Below, in pieces: positions 45,720 through 55,461 of a stretch of 64,000 bases of DNA (the stretch's first letter is position 1; every line of letters starts with the position of its first letter). Both the position numbers and the translations under genes were made by a program. The notes under the pieces are model-generated. The model made no database searches. It was not told where the DNA came from and worked only from the letters and a program-made list of their open reading frames with translations. The stretch comes from Neopestalotiopsis rosae (lineage: Eukaryota > Ascomycota > Sordariomycetes > Amphisphaeriales > Sporocadaceae), in assembly GCA_023078685.1 (NCBI GenBank), contig JALGAS010000004.1:3720001-3784000 (forward strand), given 5' to 3'.

Positions 45720-47403
45720 TCACTGTGGTACTTGAAATTGTATGTCCTCATCTACCATCTCTTGACCGAAGCAGATCCGCACAAGCTTGGCCCAAAAACA
45801 TGCCACAGTAAGCACCTGCGCCGCAATAAAGAAGAACATCCGTCCAAACAAGGTGCTGGAATCTACCGGCTAAATGGCAGGGTTAGTGTAGAACAATTAC
45901 TGGTAACGGGCCACATACCACAAAATCATTTCCGCCACTCTTCTTGACCCATTCAAATGCTCTGGGTATCATTTCATTCTCATACTTGCTCAAGGCCTTC
46001 TCGACAGCAGCGGTAGAGGCTCCTCCCTCGACATCCTGATCCCGAGCAGCTGAATTCAGCTCTTTGATCAAAGGCAGCATGACTGCAGCATCATACATCG
46101 ACTGATTCCCGCCCATCCCACTATCAGCAGTCAGCCACCACATCACCGCTACAGAAGTTTGCCGACACGTACCGTGGAGGAAGCATAGCATGAATGGCAT
46201 CGCCCATCAACCATACGCGAGGGTGTCCTTTTTCAACTTCTGAAGCTGTCGAACAAACGCGCTTACGCCAGTCCTTTGGAGGCCTGGTGGCCACTCGGGG
46301 CACGTAGATGTGTAGAGATGCGCCTCTGATCATCTCGACTATCTCTCGACTAGACTCACATCAATTTTAGTCGTGTTTCCTGCTCAACACGAAATTGGGG
46401 GAAAGGATGCGTACTGATGAGGTGACCAGTGCGCGATTTGTTGGGCCACAAAATCCCACTGTTCACTGTTGCTTGCACTCTTGATATCAATGGGAACGTT
46501 CTCGTTCGGCACGTTCAACCCTACCATGCAAGATGAATAGCTCTTGTCATGCGTGTCTTCATCATCACCCGGAATGGTCGCACCTCCTTCGTTCAATCTC
46601 TTGGGCAGATAGACTGGATCAAGGTTTTCAGTATCGCTGCAATGACTGTCGTTCGGAATATGCGCTGCTTACCACCGAAAAAGAAGGACATCTTGTCGGC
46701 CCAAGTCATGATCGGTCCTCCAAGTAGCTCTTTGGACATGCCAACGAAGCGGCTAGTGGGCAGGTCGCATTTCGAGGCAAATGCCGTGTGCTTTGGGATT
46801 TGGCTGATACTGTTCAGCCCAACTTGGACATTTATCTGTTTTTTGCATTAGAGAAAATTTACTTTAGGACTGATAGGAATATCTCGCCTTGGAATAACTG
46901 CCGTCTGCTCCAATCAGCAGGTCGCAATCGTCATGGGCTCCATTCTGCAGCCAGACACGAATTCTTTCATTGCCGAGACTAGTTCTGATAACCTCGTACC
47001 TCTCAAATGCCATATCATACTTGAGCTTGCCAGCATCATAAATGGTATCCGATAGGGCATCTCTGAGAACGCCGCGATTGATCGGTGCACTCCTTCCGTA
47101 GACCGGATATTTACTCAGGTCCATGAGTAATCGAAAATCTTTGTGGATAATTCTCGGCGCTTCGGATTGTAACCCGCTTGATGGGCCAAATTTTCTCATG
47201 ATTGCAGCCAAGTGCTGACTCGTCAGGCAGGACTTCAGTGCAGTCAAGGCTGGTGCTGTCAGACGGATCTGAAATCCATCTCGTGAGCTATTGCGCTCAT
47301 ATTTTTCGTAAACTTGAAACTCTATGCCGTTGTTCATGAGGCCATTGGCGAGCGTGGCTCCGGCAAGGCCAGAGCCAATGATGATTACTTTGAAAGAAGA
47401 CAT
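45720..47403 (-). CDS. FAD-dependent monooxygenase
   Basis: A flavoprotein aromatic hydroxylase-type monooxygenase (PHBH fold, salicylate-hydroxylase-like) acting on small molecules with NAD(P)H and oxygen. Six exons: 47403-46888, 46835-46673, 46613-46415, 46349-46173, 46120-45919 and 45869-45720, 468 residues. The FAD dinucleotide motif is IIIGSGLAGATLANGL at the N-terminus. The second conserved motif is LLIGADGSYSK near 170. The third is GHPRVWLMGDAIHAMLPP near 330. Intron 1 (46836-46887) has no GT donor at the conserved junction; GCGAGA after AAG gives SK-INVQVGLN, so a GC-AG intron is proposed. The C-terminus contains one hydrophobic helix (FFFIAAQVLTVACFW), a possible membrane anchor. 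Divergent from the MFS transporter at 48.0 kb. Confidence 0.85.
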
Positions 47404-48018
47404 TGAGTGTCAGAATGACGATGCCATGAAAGCTTCAAAATTGTCAAGATCAAACCTCTGGATGATGGTGCAACTACAATTGATGGATATATCAATGTTG
47501 TACATTCTCCCCAAAGCACTGCCGTGACAAGGAAAGCCTGTCGGAAATTCCGACGATCATTTAGGTTGATCCGGAAGCCTTGAGACCTGTATCTAAACCG
47601 GCTGCTGTGGGGGAATGTGACAATAAACTTCCAGCACGGCAGATATGGTCGCACCCACTTTCCGCGTCGGCACTTGATGCCGCCAAGGATTTGACCCTTG
47701 AACTTTGCAAATCTCTTTGACCAATATTGACTTATGTTAAATTCAAGTAGAGATCTGAAACAATGGGTGCGGGATGTGGGTAAAAAAATGCAGACAATAG
47801 GTCTTTTCGATATTTGGATAAAATATAGGATATCATGATAAGACAGACTCGAAGTGAACTAGAGGCGTAGCACAGCCCATATTAAAAGTGTCGAAATAAC
47901 TTTGCTCCAAAACTTATACAAACTTTTTTCGTCTACGTCTAGTATCAAAATCACTTCAAAAGATAAACTGCAGATACGGTTTTTTTTTTTTTTTTTTTTG
48001 GTTTTTCTTTTTTCCAAA
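47404..48018. other. Divergent promoter region
   Basis: 615 bp between the FAD monooxygenase (leftward) and the MFS transporter (rightward), suggesting shared control. It ends with a 20-T homopolymer directly before the transporter ATG. Confidence 0.45.
47980..47999. repeat. T20 homopolymer
   Basis: Twenty consecutive T residues 20 bp before the proposed MFS start codon; likely unstable in length. Confidence 0.85.
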
Positions 48019-49624
48019 ATGATGGACCCATCTTTCCAGTCGATTGGGGTTTTGGCAAGCTGACCCGATCAAGAATGAACAGTCATTCGATGCGTATGCT
48101 AACCGTTCACAGGAATGGCCTCTTTTCTGGCGTCTGACGATGATGGTCAGTTTGTGCTTTTTTATTCTCATGGGACAAGTGCTTAGTGCATCCATCCCTG
48201 TCGTGATCAACCAGGTCATGCTAGACTTGGAAGCGACGCAGGATCAAGTAGGATACCTTGTCACCTGGGCTGTGATAGCACTAGGTCTTGGGGTGAGAGG
48301 CATTTGCTCTACCTTATCACAACGTTTCCAAACGTATTAACTTGAATAACAGAATTTATGGGCAGTGCCCAGCGTCGCATACCTTGGTGCTCGAGTTACT
48401 ATGCTCTTGGGTCTAGGCATCTTCGCTGCTTGTTTCTTCTGGCAAGCGACAGCAAAGGACTACCATGCCATGCTGGTTGCTCGCATTCTTTGCGGTCTTG
48501 CTGGCGGCGTAGTTGACTCTGTTGGGCCAATGCTTGTCGTGATGCTCTTCCCAGTACGCTACCTTGGGCGTGCCATGAGTGCATACACATGGTCCCTCGG
48601 TATCGGAACGGTATTTGGGCCACTAATAACGGGATACGTAACGGAACTTACAGGCAGCTGGCGTCTGGCATACCATCTGTACGGCGGCTTAGCCCTACTC
48701 AACCTAGCTGCCGTCCTCTTCCTTTTTCCAGAGCCAAACATGAACCTGCTCACTGGAGACGTGCCTTTACAGCCTGTTGAAAGCACAGATCAAGTTGTTC
48801 CCGCAAATGATAAGACCGGCATCGCTCTTGATACTACAGCTTCACCCTCGAGGCCAGAGACACTTTCAAGAAAAAGTCTTTGGGCACGACGATCGTTCTA
48901 CTGGCGGATCGAATACATCAGTCAGCCCCAAAATGTGCTGTACTTGTTTCTCGAACCTCTGAAGCTCTTCTTCACACCAGCAACCTTCGCAACCGTTCTC
49001 TTATTTGGCACAACCATTGGAGCTGTCATCGCAGTTTCTGTTATCTCGTCCATCACCCTCTCACAACCGCCTTATGCATGGGGACCTGGAAAGGTTGGAT
49101 TGTTCAATCTGTTCGTGTTCCTCGGTCTTCTTACTGGTGTGCCGTTTGGTGGACATTTGGCGGACAAGCTTGCAAATCGTACCAGCAGAAGACCCTCAAC
49201 GCAGCGGGACCCCGAATCGGCACTTGTGCTTGTCTTGGCGTCGTTTGTCTTGTCCCCCGTGGGAACGATTTTGGCAGGTCTGGCACTCTCACGTTCTTGG
49301 CACTGGGGTTACATCGGTCTCTTTTGGGCTATGCAGAACTTTGGTTTGACCAGTGCGTGCACAATCCTCATGTCGTATACAGTTGAGACTTATCGGGGTC
49401 ATGAGGTGCCTATTGGCGTTGTAGTCAATACTCTGAAAAGTGTGGCAGCTGGTAGTATATCCTTCACTGCGGCAAGCTGGTGGCATTCGGCCGGGGCTGG
49501 TATGTTTTACATTCTTGGTGGTCTCCAGTACGTCTCGTATCTACTTGTGATCCCGCTCTGGCTTTGGGGTCCAGCGCTGTGTAGATCGACGAGACGCTGG
49601 ATCGGTACCCAGGAGCTAGTCTAA
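48019..49624 (+). CDS. MFS drug/metabolite transporter (DHA1-like)
   Basis: Plasma-membrane major facilitator resembling fungal multidrug or polyamine-type exporters; it probably exports a small molecule. Exons: 48019-48048, 48113-48292 and 48353-49624, 493 residues. The first exon and its weak donor (GTTTTG) are tentative; they were chosen because intron end GCTAAC...TTCACAG at 48112 is strong and the frame without splicing has no ATG. Helix 1 is MVSLCFFILMGQVLSASIP. The intracellular loop 2-3 motif and ARILCGLAGGVVDSVGPML mark the family. A long central loop (about 205-265) separates two six-helix halves. It is divergent from the FAD monooxygenase and upstream of the SDH-like gene, suggesting a role in the same pathway. 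Confidence 0.82.
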
Positions 49625-50365
49625 GGACATGATGACCTAGTTCCAACTATATGGAGTTGATCAGGAAACCAATCCCACTCCCAAGCCAGTGTTGGAGATG
49701 CATTATAAGTACATTACCGCCGCAGCGTCGACGTTGAAGATGATGATGAGTACTATGTACTAGTGAGAGCAAGCTCCGCTCTCCGCTCCCCGCTCGTATG
49801 GGGCTGGCGGGTCAGGCCCCATCGCAGGGATCTCCACAGAAGTTCCATCGTGTATGCCTCGACTCTATGCGTCAATAACCTTATTATTAATCCAAGCTAG
49901 CCAGCATGTGGTTTCTCATTTAAGTTTGGAGAAAGGAGGCAGTGTCCGGGTAGTTCACAATTTTGATGCAGGATACTCGGGACTTTGGGGTCGGAATTCG
50001 TTACTCAGCATATGCATCGGCGCGATACCCGTATCACGCCCAATCGTAATGCTTTCTGAATCCACGCTTCGTGGCCATGGGTCGATTATTTGAGGTAACT
50101 TCCCAGGGGGCTAGATGTTCATGCCCGCTGACTAATCGTAGACTCCAGCTTTCCGGCACCTATGATGGAAGTCGGCCCCAGCGGTGATATATTTCTCCAA
50201 ATTCATGTGAAGATCTTTCTTGGCGTGCTCGGAATTGCCGAACGTTTCACGACGATCCTGAGATAAAAAAAAATGATAGTTATAACTAATAAAAGTACGT
50301 GATTCAGTATTCCTTTCCCTTGGACATATGGCATCGCCTTTTGTGATATGCTCGTTCCAACGAAA
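49625..50365. other. Intergenic region
   Basis: Between the MFS and the SDH-like genes, same orientation. No gene or repeat recognised; contains the promoter of the SDH-like gene. Confidence 0.4.
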
Positions 50366-50968
50366 ATGGCAAGCAATATAGCCTTTTCCGGTAAATCATA
50401 ATGCTTCCACTTGCATATTCAATTACGCACAAAACTAATCAAACAGTCTAGACTATTTGGAGTGCAGCGCATTGGTATACGATTGGGCTTATTGCTACGA
50501 CTTGAAGGTGAATTTCCAAGCGCATCTCCTCAACCCATCTAAGCACTTTCTAAAAATGGCAAAGGACTGGCACAGACTTGTTTCCATAATCGCCCCACAA
50601 ATTCAGGTATGCCTATAGATCCGACAAGTTTATGGTTATCAAAGATGCTTACATTTTTGCAGCTAGATTATACAGACATAATTGGCAAGATGTGGCCAGC
50701 AATGCCATCAGAAGAATTTATCATGATGGTCAGCAGTGTAAAGATGTTCGGTGATCCCGGTATCCGAACTCAACATCTTATTGGTGCAAGCAAGTGGGAG
50801 CGCATTTCTGATGGACAATTAGCAAGTTTCCATCAAGTTCGTTCTTACAGCCATCGTAGCGATGGACTTGAAGAATGTAACCCTACTATAGTTCGACATA
50901 GATTTGACTTGGTGGAGGGTAAATGGAAGATCAGCGGGATTAAGCCAACGCGCATCACACAGATTTGA
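50366..50968 (+). CDS. Scytalone dehydratase-like protein
   Basis: A cone-fold (NTF2/SnoaL-like) dehydratase related to scytalone dehydratase of DHN-melanin synthesis. Four exons: 50366-50390, 50452-50507, 50565-50606 and 50663-50968, 142 residues; small exons make it easy to miss. The N-terminus IAFSDYLE matches the family. Residues equivalent to the known catalytic set appear kept: Tyr-Asp in CYDLKDWHRL, Tyr in QLDYTDI, His in RTQHLIGASKW, and a second His in RSYSHRS. It is about 30 residues shorter than authentic melanin enzymes, lacking the C-terminal segment that covers the pocket. With no pigment synthase or reductase beside it, a role on another polyketide-like substrate is inferred. 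Confidence 0.82.
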
Positions 50969-50994
50969 TGGTTTTCGGCATAACGATGTTCCAG

Positions 50995-51000
50995 AATAAA
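50995..51000 (+). terminator. Polyadenylation signal of the SDH-like gene
   Basis: AATAAA 27 nt after the stop codon at 50968. Confidence 0.45.
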
Positions 51001-51187
51001 ATCTACCAATATTTGTGCCTTATAAGACTCTAGATAAGGGATTGTAATTATTGGCCATAAGCGGAACCGGCAGAATTAAACACCACTTTAATAATGCTAT
51101 TTATTATTAAACGCCGGGATGTCACGAACCTGGGACTTGGCAAGCAGGTTGTCCGCTGGTATGCACCAGGAGTGTGTTGTAATTGTA

Positions 51188-51223
51188 AGCTGGTGAGCTT
51201 GCAATGGATGCAGCTCACCAGCT
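51188..51223. repeat. Perfect 12-bp inverted repeat, 12-bp loop
   Basis: AGCTGGTGAGCT at 51188-51199 and its exact reverse complement AGCTCACCAGCT at 51212-51223, separated by 12 bases. It lies about 220 bp downstream of the SDH-like gene, outside any called gene. It could be a small mobile-element end, a structured RNA or a protein-binding palindrome. Confidence 0.75.
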
Positions 51224-54200
51224 CTGAGCTGCCTATCTATGGGACTATAAACCGGACTAACGTGGTGCCGGTGGCCGGTCACCATCCATCGGGATGGCCA
51301 CTGCCATCACAATTTGTATTGAGGAGGGTGCCGAGTGGCTCTAGATATCAGACCGGCAGGCTGCATCGAGGCAATATGAACTCAGCTCACCACGGTGTGC
51401 TCCGAATGTGGTGACATTTTGACACCGCCCAGTGACATGCGACTTTGACATAATTTGAGACTAAGCACATGATCCTACACTTTCAAGAACCCACGTAACC
51501 CATCTTGTGGCCATGACAAAAATATCGGAGCATATCATTCGTGCTCTTCTTCCTTGCATCAACCTTTCGCTGAACATTTGTTGGAGTTGACGAGAATGAT
51601 GCGACTTTCGGGAGAAAGACGTCAACCGACACGCCGGGAAAGCAAATCTGATATGCGGAGCTCGTGGAACGGGGGGGTTTTCTTTTAGCAGAGGATCATG
51701 ATATTGCTCGCATTCAGTCAAAGGACTGCGCGAATTTGTCCCTGCCAGTCCAATGTCGTTGCGATTGCACATCTCTCAATACTCTAGGTGCCTAGAGCGG
51801 GGGAAAGTGATACTCGTGATGCGACGAGTTGCAAATCTTCGTCGATCGTTGTGAAGTCCAGGCTGTTCTGTTGACGACGGCGCTGGAACACGCTGAGGCT
51901 CTTCGCCGAAAGAAATTATCCTGGAGCATTATTAAGTCGGACTTAAGCTACAGGTAGGTATAACATATCCCTACAAGTTGTGATATTAGGAAAATCGCGG
52001 TCGCTGTACCTTTGAGCGACCGTGCCGTAGATTTGGCTCTGGGAGTCGTAAACATACAAGGCAAACCTCTCGCAATGTACAACGGAGAATTTGAAAAAAG
52101 ATTTGTTGCCTAGGAGCTTGCTGGCTGGCTCCTTGACTCGAGTATGCGGTCTCTCTGGTACGAGAAGTGCCGCGTGGCATTGCAGAAAAGAGAAGCCTGA
52201 GCAGAGTGTCATGACCAATCGTTCCTGATTGCGTGATAATTGAAGAAATGTGCCAAATTATGCAGCAACAAGGAGACGCGGCGATCAACCACGAAAGTAC
52301 TGCCGATCGAAGACAATAATTGAGGTATATATCAATCCATCGAAGTTCTAGAGGCAATGACTGTATGGCAATGCCTTTAGCCAAATGGCCTATTGTTCCG
52401 TCTTTGATGCCCGAGATACAAGCGCTCCGACTGCGGGAATGTCACGAAATGTTCAAGCCTGTGTGGTAGCAGAGTCAAACCGGCTTTGCGGAGCCCGCAG
52501 TCTCCACATTTGCCCTCCGTTTGTGGTCCGATAGTCCCGGGAACTATATTTGAGAAAACGCCACCCACGTTGGCAAGAAATGTCGTGATCATGGGGGAGA
52601 TAAAATAAACAGTCGTTTAATAGCCTGGATGCGTCGGGTTATTCCGCTGAGTTGGCAGTAGGCAGAGTCAAGTACATCTGTCCGCATGCACTTGCTGGCA
52701 AGACTCCAGATTCCAACGGGCATTATGTACAATCACGCCATCGCGCCATGAGTCTCGAACCCAGGGTCCAAGACCACAATAATAACCTACTATATAAGGG
52801 GCGGGCGGTCGGCGTGATTGGATGGTGTGCTTGACACTAGTGATGGTGGCTTTTTCTCCAGAATCGAGATTCGACGGGTGTCAAATCGTGACAACCCATA
52901 CGTATTGTATTCCGTACCCCATAGAAAGATCCAACTACCGACATGTTCTCCATAGGAACGAACGATGAAGCCAATGTGGATGTGTCGCAAGCAAGCCAAG
53001 CACTTCTCCAGATTGATAATTTGGTCCTTATCATGAATTAGAGCGCCAAACTGATACGCATCTGATACCTGTTTGTCCATGTAATGCTCCCAGTGAACAA
53101 GTGTCACTACCGTGACCGAGCGGCAGAACCGAGTATACCACCATTTCACTTTGTCGAAACCATTCATATTTCCGCTATATAACGGCAACGGCAGTCGGAG
53201 GCAGAGATATAGGCCATGAGGCTCAAGAAAACAGCCGTCCGAGTCCCATATTGAGGACAAGCAAACATGCTCCGAGAGTTTTGTCATACGTTACTTAATA
53301 GGAAGTTGGAATCAAAGGTTGGTCAATCACGAGCGAAATTTGGTAAATCTCATCAGCTTGGGGAATGCTGAGTGGAGGCGCGCGGGCTCGTCTCGCTCGT
53401 CAAAGCAAGTCAGGGCCTGGCTCGGCGCTGGGGTTTACTGGGCTGTTGGGGGGCCCCTGCTGCAAAGACGAAATCGTAGGCGCAATCACGCAATCGCGGT
53501 GGTTTGACAGAGAAAATTGCAGTGGCTCGGGCTGCCGGTGCGGCTGAGAATGAGTAGCCGCGCGATACCCGCATGATCTGACGGCTATCGGTGGGGCCGC
53601 GCACGACATTGCAGCTCTGTCGCCTGTCTTTTTTTATCCTCGTCCAAATTCAGGTACGAAGCTGCAAAGACGAGACGACATACAGCTTGCACGAGACTTC
53701 AAAAAGATGATGCGCAAAACATGATGTGAATCTTTAAAGTGGAATCATGAGTCGGGGCCACTATGTTAAAGGCAGAATGTAGACTATGGAACTTGTAAGT
53801 GGACGCTGTATGTACTGTCAAGCCTTAAAATATACCACAGTAGCTCGTTCGTAGTGCATTTGTTTCAACCGCACAAAGTAGAAGAAGTGCTTAACGTCTG
53901 GCTGGCGGGTGGATTGAAGCGGTGAAAGTGCCTGCTACGGTTGCGTGCTTGCTCCAAAAAGCCCCATACGTAAGGGCTGGCAGGGCTCACTGGAAATGGC
54001 AGCAATATCTGGGGTACAGGACAGACGACCAGGGCAACGACACACATTTGACCCCTTCTGTCCAGTGCAGTTACCTCAGGTCAGGTTCTGTCGTGCTGTG
54101 TACCGGCAGACCGGTAGGCGCAGAGCTGACCGACATCCGCCGCCAGTGGCCGCGGCCGAGCGCAGGGGTTCTCCATTGGCTGTGACGAGCTCCAGCTGAG

Positions 54201-54807
54201 GGATAACGCAATCGGCGCCGTCTCTGGCGTTGGCAGGGGGGTTCCCGCCGCAGAGGGCCCATGGCATGACTGATGGGATGCCGCTTTCGCCATCAGACGA
54301 CGAGTTTTGCTGCTCAGCGTTGGCCGTTCCGTTCGATGGTGCAAGCGAAGAAAGAGAAAACGAAAAGACGACGCAGACAGAATTCAACATTCATTCAATC
54401 CACTCCCAAAGGAGAAGCTGGTAGAAATATCATCCCTCTTCTTCTACTCGGGTTGCATTCTTCTTGGTCAGCCGTGATTTCAAGCAGCAGGGAAAAAACT
54501 TGCACCACTATTACATATCATTAACGAGGTTGCTGCGTTTCTTATTGAACATCTTTTTCTCTGGATCTATCTGCTCCAGTCTGCCGTCATTTCCAAGGTT
54601 ATCTGGGCTATCAGCTTACGCCAAAGAACCGTCAATCTCCGCCCGCCTTTATTAGCCAACAAACCTGCACTTATTACTTACCTTACCTAACCTTCAAGGT
54701 TTCTGCTCTTGCGACTTGCAGAACAAAGTCAAAGTACATCGGGTACGAAAAGCCAGCCAACGCATCAACAAGGCAATCAACCCTGCTGGACCACTCGCTT
54801 GGCGGTT

Positions 54808-54833
54808 TTGCTTGCTTGCTTGCTTGCTTGCTT
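54808..54833. repeat. CTTG microsatellite
   Basis: About six tandem CTTG units in the far upstream region of the SconB-like gene. Confidence 0.85.
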
Positions 54834-55357
54834 CTCCTCAAGTGTCGGTCAGCCTGCAAGGTCAGACTGCAAGGTCAATCATCTCTTGCGACATTTGACC
54901 TCCAAATTGAGACAGACACCAACCAACTGTCCGTCTGTCCGGCCTCTCTCACCATCACCCACCGGACAGAAATTTAGCAACTCGAAAGAAAAGAGCGACA
55001 CTCTGCAAAGTCCTCGAACCTTTTGGCGCATCTCTCGAGTTCTTTCTTTCAGCACATTGCGCAACCTGCACAGCGATATTGCGTATTTCGGTTGAGCGTT
55101 TCGGCGGCCAAAAGCATCTTTTGCTCGGGTTGATTCGACCTTGCCGAACCTTCCAAACCTTGGGACCGCTTTTTCGCTTTGTTGGCGTTCTTGTCCTGCG
55201 GTACATCAGTCGCCCATATCCTTGTCTGCATATCACAAGTACCGCGGACCACGATCTTCCTGTTTGAACTCACAGATCAATCAGTCAATTTATTGAGCAC
55301 GCCATAGCAGCTTGTCTGACCTCAACTTTTTCCACGCAGCGCTCCCTGGCCAGTGCC

Positions 55358-55387
55358 ATGACCGCAGCGCCTGCAACACACGCCTAG
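55358..55387 (+). promoter_or_regulatory. Upstream ORF in the SconB-like 5' leader
   Basis: A 9-codon ORF (ATG ACC ... GCC TAG) ending 74 nt before the main ATG. If included in the mRNA it could dampen translation. Presence in the transcript is inferred. Confidence 0.4.
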
Positions 55388-55461
55388 TGTCCTGTCTTGT
55401 CCACTGCACCCAGTCTGTGGCTTGAGTCTATCATTTCGCCATTTCTTACCTCTGCTACGAC

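Larger units (their letters stand above)
50969..55461. other. Long intergenic region
   Basis: About 4.5 kb without a supportable gene. A leftward ATG frame of 165 codons (53287-52790) and one of 71 codons near 52.5 kb have no recognisable domain. The region contains a perfect 12-bp inverted repeat (51188-51223), a CTTG microsatellite (54808-54833) and, at the right end, the long 5' leader of the SconB-like gene with an upstream ORF. Relics or RNA genes cannot be excluded by eye. Confidence 0.4.

Noticed and set aside
47670..47710. Possible tRNA T-arm-like sequence (GGATTTGACCC)
   Set aside because: No matching A box, acceptor stem or anticodon arm at the right spacing.
52790..53287. Leftward 165-codon ATG frame in the long gap
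   Set aside because: Longest frame in the interval but no recognisable family, uneven composition and no supporting signals. It would be reinstated by transcript evidence.
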